Source: Planctomycetota bacterium
GTDB lineage: Bacteria > Planctomycetota > Planctomycetia > Gemmatales > Gemmataceae
NCBI GenBank assembly: GCA_016873095.1
Contig: VGYC01000003.1
Coordinates: 32,867-96,866, forward strand
Direction of reading: 5' to 3'
DNA length: 64,000 nucleotides
The translations under genes were made by a program, and so were the position numbers. This document shows, one piece after another, positions 36,983 to 46,629 of this stretch. The stretch's first letter is position 1, and each line of letters opens with the position of its first letter. The notes beneath the pieces are model-generated. The model was given only the letters and a program-made list of their open reading frames with translations. It had not been told where the DNA came from and searched no databases.

Positions 36983-38272
36983 ATGGCCTCCTCAGCCGAC
37001 TCTCATGCCCTCGGCGGCGATCACAGCGACCACGGTAGCTCGCACATTGCCGCCTGGAAGTGGGGGCTGGTGTGGCTGTTGTTCCTGGCGACCATGATCA
37101 ACTACATGGATCGCCAGACCATGCAGGTGACCTCGACGCACCTGATCCGCGAGTTCTTTGACGGCAAGGAGCGCGGCTACGGGCAGGTGGAGTCGGCGTT
37201 CCAGTACGCGTTCGCGGCGGCGCAGATCGTCGCCGGCTTCCTCATCGATCGCTTCAGCGTCCGCTGGTTTTACGTCGGCGCGCTCCTGGTCTGGTCCGGC
37301 GCGGGGGTGATGACCGGCCTGGTCAGCACCATCGAGGCGCTGCTCTTTTGCCGGATCATCCTGGGAGCGGCGGAGGCATTCAACTGGCCGTGCGCCGTCA
37401 CCGTCGTCCGCCGTGTGCTGCCTCTGGAGGCGCGCAGCCTGGCCAACGGCATCTTCCACAGTGGCGCATCCATCGGCGCCGCCGTCACGCCCATCCTCGC
37501 CTGGTCGATGGTCAGCCCCGATGGCGAGAACTGGCGGTCGTTGTTCGTCATTGTCGGCAGCATCGGCGCACTCTGGGCCGTCCTGTGGTTCTTCATCATT
37601 CGCGGCCCCAGGGCCGTGGCGATCGAGACGCCGGCGCCGACCATGCCGCGCGAACCGGTGGACAAGCCGCCGTTCGCCGGCGTGCTGGCCAGCCGGCTGT
37701 TCTGGATCACCATGACGGTGAGCCTGACGGTCAATGTATGCTGGCATTTCTTCCGCACGTGGCTGCCGCGCATCTTGAAGCGCGACCTCGGCTATTCCGA
37801 GGAGGAGATGTTATGGATGGTGGCCGGCTTCTTCGTGGCCGCCGACATCGGCAGCCTGCTGGCCGGCTACGCCACGCGCCGGCTGACCCGCGCCGGCGTC
37901 TCCGTGGAGCGGTCCCGCAAGCTGGTCAGCACCAGCACGTCCCTCCTGTGTCTGCTGGCGATTCCCATCGCCTTCCAGCCGACTCCGTTCCTCTCGGTCA
38001 TCCTGGTGCTGATCGTGGCGGCCGGCGCGATGGGAGGCTTCGCCAACATGTTCGCGCTGGCCCAGGAGACATCGGTCTGGCACACCGCCAAGGTCGTGGG
38101 CCTGGCCGGCTCCTTGCCCTGGGCCGTGCTGGCCTTTCTCAATCCACTGATCGGCGGTCTGGCGGACCAGAGCGGCTCGTTTTCCCAGGCCGTCATCGTC
38201 GTCGCCTTCGTGCCGCTCGCCGGTGCGCTCGTGGGCTGGTGGTGGCCGGAGAGAAAGACGCGCCCGTCGTAG
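36983..38272 (+). CDS. MFS transporter, anion:cation symporter (ACS) type
   Basis: 429-aa major facilitator with about 12 membrane spans. The ACS-family opening is WGLVWLLFLATMINYMDRQTM (about 26-46), followed by GQVESAFQYAFAAAQIVAGF, LIDRFSVRWFYVGALLVWSG and FCRIILGAAEAFNWPCAVTV, strings typical of hexuronate/glucarate and other sugar-acid transporters (ExuT, GudP). A charged central loop (about 205-230) separates the halves. ATG 36983 has GGAA upstream. It would bring organic anions, probably sugar acids, into the cell with cations. A second ACS-type transporter is at 53986-55365. Confidence 0.87.
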   Translation: MASSADSHALGGDHSDHGSSHIAAWKWGLVWLLFLATMINYMDRQTMQVTSTHLIREFFDGKERGYGQVESAFQYAFAAAQIVAGFLIDRFSVRWFYVGALLVWSGAGVMTGLVSTIEALLFCRIILGAAEAFNWPCAVTVVRRVLPLEARSLANGIFHSGASIGAAVTPILAWSMVSPDGENWRSLFVIVGSIGALWAVLWFFIIRGPRAVAIETPAPTMPREPVDKPPFAGVLASRLFWITMTVSLTVNVCWHFFRTWLPRILKRDLGYSEEEMLWMVAGFFVAADIGSLLAGYATRRLTRAGVSVERSRKLVSTSTSLLCLLAIPIAFQPTPFLSVILVLIVAAGAMGGFANMFALAQETSVWHTAKVVGLAGSLPWAVLAFLNPLIGGLADQSGSFSQAVIVVAFVPLAGALVGWWWPERKTRPS

Positions 38273-38368
38273 CGGACCGACGCCCGACGACCAGACTTTC
38301 CGCACGCCCATGACGGAGTAGAATCGCCATCGGTGTGCCCCAGACTTCCTGGCGAAAGGGTGACGAGC

Positions 38369-39280
38369 ATGCGTGCCTGTCCTCGTAATCGGCCTCGCGG
38401 GTTCACGCTGATCGAATTGCTCGTGGTCATCGCCCTCATCGCGGTGTTGATCGCCCTGCTTGTGCCGGCAATACAGAGGGTCCGCGCGGCCGCGGCCCGG
38501 ACGCACTCGCTGAACAACCTCAAACAACTCGCCCTGGCTTGCCACGGTTTTCACGACGTCGTCAGGACGTTGCCTCCCGCTCAGGGCTCGATGCGCGAGC
38601 AGTCCGGAGTTATCGGGCCGGTCCATTTCCACCTGCTGGGCCATCTCGAGCAAGACGCCGTCCTCAAGAATGCACAGGGCGCCAACGGCTTCGCACGCTG
38701 GGATGTCAATGGCACGTACGCCAAAGTGATCCAGGTCTTTCTCAGCCCCACGGACCCGACGGTCTCGTCGGGGCAACTCGACCTGGGGGCTCTCTGGGGG
38801 CAGGCCTCGTACGCTTACAATTTCCAGGTATTCGGCAACGCCGCCCTGGACAGCAGTGCCGACGTCGCGAGCGGCAACCCCAACACGACGAACATTGCTT
38901 TCTGGTATGGCCGGACGCGCTTGCACACCATTCGAGATGGCACATCCAACACGATCATGTTTGCCGAGAAAATTGCCCAGTGCGGCAAGTGGCAGGCCGC
39001 CATCGACGGCGCCGGCCTGTGGTCGTGCGAGTTCCACCAGCGTCGACCCGGTTTCGCCATCAACAGCGCGGCGCCCAACAGCACCGGGCCGGCCAGCTTG
39101 TTCCAGGTCAGCCCCAATCCCGCGACCTGCGACTGGAACCTCGCCTCGACACCCAGCAGCGATGCGATCCAGCTGGCGCTGTGCGACGGCAGTGTCCGCA
39201 CCCTGACGGCCAGCATCCCCGCCGCCACCTGGTGGAGCGCCTTGCAGCCCAGCGACGGTGGAAGCCTCGTCGCCTGGTAA
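38369..39280 (+). CDS. DUF1559 pseudopilin-like protein
   Basis: 303-aa DUF1559 protein, a family greatly expanded in planctomycetes. The N-terminus [20 protein letters not shown] is a type IV prepilin/type II secretion pseudopilin signal with cleavage before Phe and Glu at +5 of the mature protein, followed by a hydrophobic helix to about residue 35. Then [17 protein letters not shown] and, near the C-terminus, [14 protein letters not shown] (H-x-G-x-family DGTSNT motif) and [11 protein letters not shown], both family hallmarks. Probably assembled at or beyond the inner membrane; the function of the large C-terminal domain is unknown. ATG 38369 is used, as the longer frame starts far from the signal. 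Confidence 0.9.
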   Translation: MRACPRNRPRGFTLIELLVVIALIAVLIALLVPAIQRVRAAAARTHSLNNLKQLALACHGFHDVVRTLPPAQGSMREQSGVIGPVHFHLLGHLEQDAVLKNAQGANGFARWDVNGTYAKVIQVFLSPTDPTVSSGQLDLGALWGQASYAYNFQVFGNAALDSSADVASGNPNTTNIAFWYGRTRLHTIRDGTSNTIMFAEKIAQCGKWQAAIDGAGLWSCEFHQRRPGFAINSAAPNSTGPASLFQVSPNPATCDWNLASTPSSDAIQLALCDGSVRTLTASIPAATWWSALQPSDGGSLVAW

Positions 39281-39399
39281 CGAAATGGGACAGGATGAGC
39301 AGAGCCATCTGGCGGTCGCACATCTTCCCTTGAATGCTGCGCGGTAACGCGTTGCGTGATCGCGAGCACGGCTGCTAGAATGGCCGGCGGAGGTATTGC

Positions 39400-40083
39400 A
39401 TGGCGACTGCGTTCGAGCCAGAGGTGGTGCCGCTCAACCCGGGCGACAAGCTCTCGCGCGCCGAGTTCCTGCGCCGCTGGGAGGCGCATCCCGAAATCAA
39501 GAACGCCGAGCTGTTCGGAGGCATCGTCTACATGGCGTCACCGGTTTCCGTCCAGCATGGCGACAGCGATGGGCAACTGGGCGGCCTGTTCTTTGTCTAC
39601 AGTGCCGCCACTCCCGGCACGGCCACCGGCCACAACACCACGACCTTCATCCTCGACGATGTCGCCCAGCCCGACTTGAACCTGCGCATCCTGCCGGAGT
39701 ACGGTGGCGGCTCCTGTCTCGATGACAAGTATCTTCGCGGCGTCCCGGAACTCCTTGCCGAGATCACCCGCTCCAGCGTGGCCCTGGACATGCACGTCAA
39801 GCTCGAGCTATATCAGGAAGCCAACATCCCGGAGTATCTCGCAGTCCTGTTGCACGAGAAGGAGATCCGCTGGCACGTCCTGGTGGACGGCACGTACCAG
39901 CGCCTGTCCCCGGATGCGGACGGCATCTGGCGGTCGCGCATCTTCCCAGGCCTCTGGCTGGACGGGCAAGCCTTTTTCGACGGCAACATGAACCGCGTCC
40001 TGGCCAGGCTGCAAGAGGGCCTCGCCTCAGCGGAACACCAGGCCTTCGTCGCGGAACTGAACAGACGCCGCCAGGCGAGGTGA
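39400..40083 (+). CDS. Uma2 family protein (putative PD-(D/E)XK nuclease)
   Basis: 227-aa Uma2-family protein, annotated as putative endonuclease in many genomes. Features: MSRAEFLRRWEAHPEIKN-type opening (LSRAEFLRR), ELFGGIVYMASPVSVQHG (about 47-64), DDVAQPDLNLRI (about 86-97), GVPELLAEITRSSVALD with the presumed catalytic Glu (about 112-128), and PEYLAVLLHEKEIRWHVL. The D...E-x-S pattern fits the PD-(D/E)XK fold. The family is expanded in cyanobacteria and planctomycetes; its cellular role is not known. No adjacent transposase or toxin partner was seen. Confidence 0.85.
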   Translation: MATAFEPEVVPLNPGDKLSRAEFLRRWEAHPEIKNAELFGGIVYMASPVSVQHGDSDGQLGGLFFVYSAATPGTATGHNTTTFILDDVAQPDLNLRILPEYGGGSCLDDKYLRGVPELLAEITRSSVALDMHVKLELYQEANIPEYLAVLLHEKEIRWHVLVDGTYQRLSPDADGIWRSRIFPGLWLDGQAFFDGNMNRVLARLQEGLASAEHQAFVAELNRRRQAR

Positions 40084-40133
40084 GGCATCCAGGTCTTCTC
40101 CTACCTGGCGGCGGCGATGGCAGGATTGGATTC

Positions 40134-40139
40134 TATAAT
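40134..40139 (+). promoter_or_regulatory. Possible -10 box upstream of the GntR gene
   Basis: TATAAT in an AT-rich patch (40126-40165) about 80 bp before the regulator start. The -35 position is GC-rich and does not match consensus, so an activator or another sigma factor may be required. Confidence 0.35.
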
Positions 40140-40219
40140 ATCGTTTAACCATTCTAGATAATCCCCTTGATCCGTGCCTCGAGCTACCATATCATTGACA
40201 CTGTTGTCCACCCCCGCCT

Positions 40220-40939
40220 TTGCCTTTACCGAGGCCTCCCTTGCCATCCGCCTCCCTCAAGTGCGATCACGGCTTGCGCCGGCAGACGCTCGTCGAGTCG
40301 ATCCTGGCCGACGTCTTTCAAGGGCGGCTGCGGGCCGGCACCCACCTCGTCACTCGTGAGCTGTCCGAACGCTTCGGCGTCAGTCACACACCCATTCGCG
40401 AGGCGCTAATCACGCTGGCCGGCATGGGCATGGTCGATCTGCTGCCCAATCGCGGGGCCGTCGTTCGCCGCGTCAGCGCCCGCGAGATCCGGGAGGTCTG
40501 CCAGGTGCGGCGGGCGCTCGAGTGCGAGGCGACACGGGCGGCATGCGGACAGATCGACCTTGCCGAGCTGAATGATCTCGCCGACGAACTGCGTCGCCTG
40601 ATGACCCGGGCGCCGACTGGCGCGAAGTTCATCGCAAGGGCCCGCGCCATCGACAGCCGCTTGCATGACCTGATCGCGGATTCGTCCGGCAATGGCTTCT
40701 TGGCGAAGGAGATCGGCCGGCTCAAGACGCTGTTCCGCGCCTTTCGCGACGTGGCCTGGGAGCACGACCAGGCGCGCAACGATTTTCACCGCCTCGCCGA
40801 GGAGTCCGGCGAGCATCTGGCCATCGTCCAGGCCTTGCTCGACAACGACGCCCGGGCAGCCTCGAAGGCGATGGCCCGGCACATCCGCTCCGGTTACAAA
40901 TACTGGAGCCGCGCCATGAACAACGGAAAGGCACAATAA
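40220..40939 (+). CDS. GntR family transcription regulator, FCD (FadR) type
   Basis: 239-aa DNA-binding regulator. The winged HTH (about residues 20-85) has LVESILADVFQGRLRAGTHL, LSERFGVSHTPIREALITLAG and NRGAVVRRVS. The FCD ligand domain (about 90-230) includes IREVCQVRRALECEATRAA, DSRLHDLIADSSGN and NDFHRLAEESGEHLAIVQAL, with His residues that in this group often bind a metal and an organic acid. Start is uncertain: TTG 40220 or TTG 40241, neither with a strong ribosome site. The stop TAA overlaps the ATG of the next gene (TAATG), so regulator and DUF1549/DUF1553 protein are co-translated. Confidence 0.88.
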   Translation: MPLPRPPLPSASLKCDHGLRRQTLVESILADVFQGRLRAGTHLVTRELSERFGVSHTPIREALITLAGMGMVDLLPNRGAVVRRVSAREIREVCQVRRALECEATRAACGQIDLAELNDLADELRRLMTRAPTGAKFIARARAIDSRLHDLIADSSGNGFLAKEIGRLKTLFRAFRDVAWEHDQARNDFHRLAEESGEHLAIVQALLDNDARAASKAMARHIRSGYKYWSRAMNNGKAQ

Positions 40940-43900
40940 TGTCATCGCGAATCCTCTCCACCTTGATTGCCCTTGCCGTCGGCGCCTCTGCGGCGAGGGC
41001 CCAGGACAGGCTCGAATACAACCGCGACATCCGGCCGATCCTGGCGGAGAACTGCTTCGCCTGCCACGGGCCGGACAGCGCCTCGCGCAAGGCCGACCTG
41101 CGGCTGGACCGGCGCGACGATGCCGTCAAGGCGGGCGCCATCGTCCCCGGCAAGGCGGACAAGAGCGCCCTGGTCGAACGCATCTTTTCTTCGGAGAAGC
41201 GGCACATGATGCCGCCGCCCAGATCGCTCAAGAAGCTCACGACCGCCCAGAAGGACGCGCTGCGGCGCTGGGTTGCGTCCGGCGCGGAGTATCAGCCGCA
41301 CTGGTCGTTCATCGCCCCCACGCGCCCGGCGGTACCGGCCGTCAAGAAGTCCGGCTGGACCCGCAACCCCGTCGACAACTTCATCCTGGCCAGGCTGGAA
41401 GCAGCCGGCCTGCAACCGGGCGTGGAGGCCGACCGCCGCACGCTGGCGCGGCGGCTGAGCCTCGACCTGATCGGCTTGCCGCCGACTCCCGAAGATGTCG
41501 AAGCCTTCGTCAACGACAAGGCCGTCGATGCTTATGAGCGCTATGTCGATCAGCTGATGGCGTCGCGGCACTGGGGAGAGCATCGCGGCCGTTACTGGCT
41601 GGACGCCGCCCGCTTCGCCGACACGCACGGCATCCACTTCGACAACTTCCGCGAGATCTGGGCGTACCGCGACTGGGTGATCTCGGCGTTCAATCGCAAC
41701 CTCTCGTTTGACCGCTTCACGATCGAGCAGCTTGCCGGCGATCTGCTGCCGAAGCGCACGCTCGATCAGCAGGTCGCCACCGGCTTCAATCGCTGCAACA
41801 TCACCACCAACGAGGGGGGCGCGATCTCGGAGGAGTATCTGGTCCTGTACACACGCGACCGGACCGAGACGACGTCGTTCGTCTGGCTGGGACTCACTTC
41901 CAATTGCGCGGTCTGTCACGATCACAAGTTCGACCCGCTGAGCCAGCGTGAGTTCTACGAGCTATCGGCATTCTTCAACAATACGACGCAGAACGCGATG
42001 GACGGCAACATCAAGGACACGCCGCCGACCGTGTTCGTGCCGCGCATGGAGGACGCGCCGCGCTGGGAAGGGCTGGCGCAGCGGATCGTTGACGTCCGCA
42101 AGCAGCTCGATGCCCGCAAGCAACTCGCTCGCGCCGAGTTCGACAAGTGGTCGATCAAGACGAGCCCGGCCGGTGTCGTGTCCCCCGGCACGCAGCAAGG
42201 CCTCAGATTTCATGCGCCGCTCAACGACAATACGGACAAGGTCGCGATCGCCGTGGATGGCAAGTCACGGGCCCTCGCGCTGGCCGCCAAGGGGGCCTGG
42301 GCGCCGGGGCACGTCGGCGCCTACGCTTTCCGCAGCCTGCCTGGCGCAGCGCTCGAGATCAGCGATGCCGGCGATTTCGAGCGCGAGCAACCGTTCTCGG
42401 CCGGCGCCTGGGTGTACCTGCCGGGCAACGTCACCGCCGGCGCCATCCTGGCCCGCATGGATGATGCAAGTGATTTCCGCGGCTGGGACCTGTGGGTCGA
42501 GAACAACCGCGTCGGCACGCACATCATCCACAAGTGGCCGGACAACGCCATCAAGGTCGTCTCGCAGAACGCGCTCAAGCCGAAGCAATGGAGCCACGTG
42601 TTCGTCAGCTACGACGGCTCCGGCAAGGCGAGTGGCGTCCGCATCTTCATCAACGGCGTCCCGCAAGACGTGCGTACGACCTTCGCCGATAGTCTGAACG
42701 CCAGCATCCGCACGAAAGTGCCGCTCAAGCTGGCGCAGCGGCACAACAGTTCGCGCATCAACAACGCGCTGATTCAGGATGTGCGCCTCTATGCCCGGGC
42801 CGTACCCGGAGACGAGGTGACACAGCTCATGCGTTCCGTCCGGGCCGCCCACCTCCTTGCCACGGCGGGCAGCAAGCGCTCCGCGGCCGAGAAAGAGGAG
42901 CTGTTCGACTGGTGGCTGCCGTCACAAGACACGGCCTTCCGCGACCTGCAGCGGCAACTGGACGGCTTGCAGCGCGAGGAATCGGCCATCAAGTCGCGCG
43001 GCACCATCGCCCACGTCATGCAGGAGAAGGCCCAGGAACCGGTTGCTTACATCCTGCACCGCGGCGACTACGACAAGCGCCGCGACCAAGTGAAGCCGGC
43101 GACGCCGGCGTTCTTGCCGGCGTTCCCCGCCGACCTGCCCAGAAATCGCCTCGGCTTTGCCCGCTGGCTCTTGCGGCCGGAGAATCCGCTCTCCGCCCGC
43201 GTCACCGTCAATCGCTTCTGGCAGGAGGTCTTCGGCACCGGCCTGGTGCGGACCACCGGCGATTTCGGCGTCACCGGCGAACTGCCGTCGCACCCGGAGT
43301 TGCTCGACTGGCTCGCGGTCGAGTTCCGCGAGACCGGCTGGGACGTCAAGCGCTTCTTCAAGATGCTGGTCACGTCGGCAAGCTATCGACAGTCGGCGGC
43401 CGTCACCAGGGAAAAGCTCGACAAGGACGCGTTCAACCGCCTGCTGTCGCGCGGCCCGCGCTACCGGCTCGACGCCGAGATGATCCGCGACTACGCCCTG
43501 GCCGCCAGCGGACTGCTTGTCCCGAAGATCGGCGGGCCGAGCGTCAAACCCTATCAGCCGGAAGGCGTCTGGGAAGCCGTCGCCATGATCGGCAGCAACA
43601 CGCGCGACTATCGCGCCGACACGGGCGAGAACCTCTATCGCCGCAGCATGTACACCTTCTGGAAGCGGGCCGCCCCGCCGGCGTCGATGGACATCCTCAA
43701 CGCCCCCAACCGCGAGACCTGCGCCACGCGCCGCGAGCGAACCAACACGCCGCTGCAGGCGCTGGTCACGCTCAACGATCCGCAGTTCGTCGAGGCGGCC
43801 CGGCATCTCGCCCAGCTCACATTGAAGAGCAGCGACAAGCTGGACAGCCGGCTCGACTTCATGGCCCGCCGCCTGCTGTGCCGGCCATTGCACGCCGACG

Positions 43901-44088
43901 AGTCCAGGGTGCTTCGCGAAGTTCATGGCGAGCTGCTGGCTCACTATCGAGCCAACCCGGAAAACGCCCGCAAGCTGATCACCGTCGGTGAATCGCGGCC
44001 GGCGCCAGGCATGGACCCGGCCAGCCTCGCGGCGTGGACGATGGTGGCAAACCAGTTACTGAACCTGGATGAGGTGTTGAACAAGTAA
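40939..44088 (+). CDS. PSCyt1-DUF1549-LamG-DUF1553 secreted protein
   Basis: 1049-aa secreted protein, longest of three such genes here. Signal peptide MSSRILSTLIALAVGASAARA (1-21); PSCyt1 with heme motif CFACH (Cys39, Cys42, His43); DUF1549 with NPVDNFILARLEAAGL, LPPTPEDVEAFV, HRGRYWLDAARFADTHG and CAVCHDHKFDP; an inserted LamG/concanavalin-type domain (about 415-635, with FSAGAWVYLPG, GWDLWVENN, and VRIFINGVPQDV); then DUF1553 with NPLSARVTVNRFWQEVFGTG and MDILNAPNRETCATRRERTN. The LamG insert suggests carbohydrate binding. Translationally coupled to GntR and followed by DUF1501. Confidence 0.93.
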   Translation: MSSRILSTLIALAVGASAARAQDRLEYNRDIRPILAENCFACHGPDSASRKADLRLDRRDDAVKAGAIVPGKADKSALVERIFSSEKRHMMPPPRSLKKLTTAQKDALRRWVASGAEYQPHWSFIAPTRPAVPAVKKSGWTRNPVDNFILARLEAAGLQPGVEADRRTLARRLSLDLIGLPPTPEDVEAFVNDKAVDAYERYVDQLMASRHWGEHRGRYWLDAARFADTHGIHFDNFREIWAYRDWVISAFNRNLSFDRFTIEQLAGDLLPKRTLDQQVATGFNRCNITTNEGGAISEEYLVLYTRDRTETTSFVWLGLTSNCAVCHDHKFDPLSQREFYELSAFFNNTTQNAMDGNIKDTPPTVFVPRMEDAPRWEGLAQRIVDVRKQLDARKQLARAEFDKWSIKTSPAGVVSPGTQQGLRFHAPLNDNTDKVAIAVDGKSRALALAAKGAWAPGHVGAYAFRSLPGAALEISDAGDFEREQPFSAGAWVYLPGNVTAGAILARMDDASDFRGWDLWVENNRVGTHIIHKWPDNAIKVVSQNALKPKQWSHVFVSYDGSGKASGVRIFINGVPQDVRTTFADSLNASIRTKVPLKLAQRHNSSRINNALIQDVRLYARAVPGDEVTQLMRSVRAAHLLATAGSKRSAAEKEELFDWWLPSQDTAFRDLQRQLDGLQREESAIKSRGTIAHVMQEKAQEPVAYILHRGDYDKRRDQVKPATPAFLPAFPADLPRNRLGFARWLLRPENPLSARVTVNRFWQEVFGTGLVRTTGDFGVTGELPSHPELLDWLAVEFRETGWDVKRFFKMLVTSASYRQSAAVTREKLDKDAFNRLLSRGPRYRLDAEMIRDYALAASGLLVPKIGGPSVKPYQPEGVWEAVAMIGSNTRDYRADTGENLYRRSMYTFWKRAAPPASMDILNAPNRETCATRRERTNTPLQALVTLNDPQFVEAARHLAQLTLKSSDKLDSRLDFMARRLLCRPLHADESRVLREVHGELLAHYRANPENARKLITVGESRPAPGMDPASLAAWTMVANQLLNLDEVLNK

Positions 44089-44230
44089 GGAGCGAAAAAT
44101 CCAGACAAGCGTATGGCTAGCTCGCTCGGCGGTTTCGCGCACCGCGTCCCCGCAAGTGAGCGAAACCGCCAAGCGAACTCGAACGACGCATGTCTGCAGC
44201 GACAAGCAAGCTTCAGCGAAGGGAACGATC

Positions 44231-45715
44231 ATGAACCTCCCCCACGACTTTGTCCGCAACATCACGCGCCGGCATTTCTTCAGCATCGGATCGCACGCTG
44301 TCGGCTGGGCGGCGCTGTCGTCGCTGCTGGGTGAAGCCTCGGCTCGGCAGGAGCCTCGCCCTCCCGCCGGCGGAGATGCGCCGCAACCGGGAGCGCCCGG
44401 CGCCATGCCGACCCACCACGCCCCCAAGGCGCGGCAGGTGATTTACCTGCACATGGTCGGCGGGCCGCCGCAGATGGACCTGTTCGATTACAAGCCGGTG
44501 ATGAACCGCTGGTACGATGCCGACCTGCCCGATTCGGTGCGCATGGGGCAACGGCTCACGACCATGACTTCCGGTCAGGCGCGCTTCCCCATCGCGCCGT
44601 CCAAGTTTCGCTTCGCCCGCCACGGGCAATGCGGCATGTGGGTCTCCGAACTGCTGCCCAACAAGGCGCGCATGGTCGATGACATGTGCTTCCTGCGCAG
44701 CATGCACACCGAGGCCATCAACCACGAGCCGGCCATCACCTACATCCAGACCGGCAACCAGGTCACCGGCCGGCCGGGCCTGGGCAACTGGGTCTCCTAT
44801 GGCCTCGGCTCGCTCAACCAGAACTTGCCGACCTTCGTCGTCCTGGTCGCTCGCCCGACCAACACCGAGCAGGTGCAGGCCATCTCGGCCCGCCTGTGGT
44901 CGTCCGGCTACCTGCCCGGCGAGCATGCCGGCGTGTCGTTCCGCAGCAGCGGCGATCCGATCCTGTACATCAACAATCCGCCGGGCGTGTCCAGCGATAT
45001 TCGTCGGCGCACGCTCGACGGCATCCGCCGACTCAACGAGATCAACTACCGGCAGGTCGGCGATCCGGAGACGCACACGCGCATCGAGCAATACGAGATG
45101 GCCTTCCGCATGCAGACCAGCGTGCCGGAGCTGGTCGATATCGCCCACGAGCCGGAATCGACGTTCCGTCTCTACGGCGACGCCGCCCGCAATCCGGGAT
45201 CGTTCGCCAACACCGTCCTGCAAGCGCGGCGGCTGGTCGAGCGCGGCGTCCGCTTCGTGCAGATCTACCACAACAACTGGGACACGCACAGCAACGTCGC
45301 CGGCCGGCTTCCCGATCAGTGTCGCGACGTCGATCAGGCCTGCTACGGCCTGGTCCAGGACCTCAAGAACAAGGGGCTCTTTGAATCGACGCTGATCATC
45401 TGGGGCGGCGAGTTCGGCCGGACGATCTACTCACAGGGCGGCCTCAGCCGGCAGAACTACGGCCGCGACCATCACCCACGCTGCTTCACCATGTGGCTCG
45501 CCGGCGGCGGCATCAAGGGCGGCACCATCTACGGCAAGACCGACGACTTCTCCTACAACATCGTCGAGGACCCCGTCCACATCCGCGACTTCCACGCCAC
45601 CATCCTGCACCTGCTCGGCTACGACCATCGCCGCTTCAGCTACCGCTACCAGGGCCTCGACCAGCGGCTGACGGGCGTGGAGGAGGCGCACGTGATTGAC
45701 GAGATCCTGGCGTAA
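44231..45715 (+). CDS. DUF1501 secreted protein
   Basis: 494-aa DUF1501 protein. The N-terminus NITRRHFFSIGSHAVGWAAL is a twin-arginine signal (about residues 9-28), then a Pro/Ala-rich linker. Family motifs: QVIYLHMVGGPPQMDLFDYKP, GMWVSELLPNKARMVDDMC, FVQIYHNNWDTHSNV, LIIWGGEFGRTIYSQG, GRDHHPRCFTMWLAGGGIKGG, and a C-terminal ILHLLGYDHRRFSYRYQGLD. AAGGGAA precedes ATG 44231. Downstream of the LamG-bearing DUF1549/DUF1553 gene by 142 bp and likely in the same operon with GntR. Confidence 0.92.
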   Translation: MNLPHDFVRNITRRHFFSIGSHAVGWAALSSLLGEASARQEPRPPAGGDAPQPGAPGAMPTHHAPKARQVIYLHMVGGPPQMDLFDYKPVMNRWYDADLPDSVRMGQRLTTMTSGQARFPIAPSKFRFARHGQCGMWVSELLPNKARMVDDMCFLRSMHTEAINHEPAITYIQTGNQVTGRPGLGNWVSYGLGSLNQNLPTFVVLVARPTNTEQVQAISARLWSSGYLPGEHAGVSFRSSGDPILYINNPPGVSSDIRRRTLDGIRRLNEINYRQVGDPETHTRIEQYEMAFRMQTSVPELVDIAHEPESTFRLYGDAARNPGSFANTVLQARRLVERGVRFVQIYHNNWDTHSNVAGRLPDQCRDVDQACYGLVQDLKNKGLFESTLIIWGGEFGRTIYSQGGLSRQNYGRDHHPRCFTMWLAGGGIKGGTIYGKTDDFSYNIVEDPVHIRDFHATILHLLGYDHRRFSYRYQGLDQRLTGVEEAHVIDEILA

Positions 45716-46045
45716 CGCCGCCGCCGAATTGCAGGAGATCTTCCTGTCCGCCGCCTTCAGCATCGTCAACAGAGCGCGGTCGCAGCGAAGAACAGCGCTT
45801 TCTGCGCGCTGTCATTTTGGCAGTCATCGAGCGGCGGCATCACCTGCATGCTGCGACATAAACGATTGAAATTTGTAATGTTACGGCCGGCAGATCACAT
45901 TCGACCGAATTGGCGCGCGGCTTGCTAACGCTGATGATCGAACCGGCTAACGATCCACAAATCAACGGGCTGAGTGGATCTGGCCTGTTCCGAGGGTACG
46001 TCACTTTCTTTCATCGTTGCCCGTGAACTTTGGAAGGAGGTTCCA
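45716..46045. other. Intergenic region before hsp20
   Basis: 330 bp with no coding region supported. A small CAGGA/TCCTG palindrome lies just after the DUF1501 gene. A repeated GCTAACG occurs twice near 45923-45952. I looked for a CIRCE operator (TTAGCACTC-N9-GAGTGCTAA) for the heat-shock gene and did not find one. Confidence 0.45.
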
Positions 46046-46486
46046 ATGCTGCCTGCTCTTCGTACGAACGGTTTGGCCCACGTTGCTGAACCGGTCAATC
46101 GCCTGTCCGCCATGTTCGATCGCTTCTTCAACGAGGAGGTCTTTCCTCCCGTGGCTGCGGCACAGACCTTGGTAGCCGTTCCACGGTCGATGTGGGAGGA
46201 CGAGGACAGTTACTACGTCGAGATTGACGCGCCCGGGATGACCGAGAAGGACATCGACGTCTCGATTCAGCACGGCGATCTTATTGTCACTGGCGAACGT
46301 CGCTGCGAACGCAAGGGCGCCGGCTATGACACCCGTTCTTATGGCCGGTTCCAGCAGCGCATCAGTCTGCCGACGGCAGCCAGGACCGACAAGGTCGATG
46401 CCAAGCTCGCCAATGGCGTCCTGTCATTGACCTTCCCCAAGGGCGACGAGGCCAAGCCGCGGAAGATCGCTCTTCGCAGCGAGTAA
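46046..46486 (+). CDS. Small heat-shock protein, Hsp20/alpha-crystallin family
   Basis: 146-aa Hsp20 chaperone, which holds unfolding proteins. Alpha-crystallin domain (about residues 45-140): MWEDEDSYYVEIDAPGMTEKDIDV, then HGDLIVTGER, RSYGRFQQRISLP, and KVDAKLANGVLSLTFPKGDE, the L-x-x-G-V-L signature. The short N-terminal arm contains MFDRFFNEEVFPP. The consensus ribosome site AAGGAGG lies five bases upstream of ATG 46046. It ends 20 bp before a perfect 14-bp hairpin and is a single-gene unit. Confidence 0.95.
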   Translation: MLPALRTNGLAHVAEPVNRLSAMFDRFFNEEVFPPVAAAQTLVAVPRSMWEDEDSYYVEIDAPGMTEKDIDVSIQHGDLIVTGERRCERKGAGYDTRSYGRFQQRISLPTAARTDKVDAKLANGVLSLTFPKGDEAKPRKIALRSE

Positions 46487-46506
46487 CGATCGCATCAGGT
46501 CCTTTC

Positions 46507-46537
46507 GTCGGCCCTCGATCATCGATCGAGGGCCGAC
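46507..46537. terminator. Perfect hairpin after hsp20
   Basis: GTCGGCCCTCGATC (46507-46520) and GATCGAGGGCCGAC (46524-46537) form a 14-bp perfect stem with a 3-base loop, 20 bp past hsp20. No T-tract follows on the plus strand, so it may be a non-canonical terminator or an mRNA-stabilising end; it could also serve the minus-strand gene ending at 46630. Confidence 0.55.
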
Positions 46538-46629
46538 GCGATCGCGTCAGATGATCCACGTGATGTACGAGATTCTCGCGTAGCCAGTGCGATTCCGGTC
46601 CGCGCTCGGGCCAGGAAGCGGCCGCCGGA

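Noticed and set aside
45870..46045. CIRCE operator for hsp20
   Set aside because: The repeated GCTAACG strings are direct rather than inverted and do not match the CIRCE consensus.
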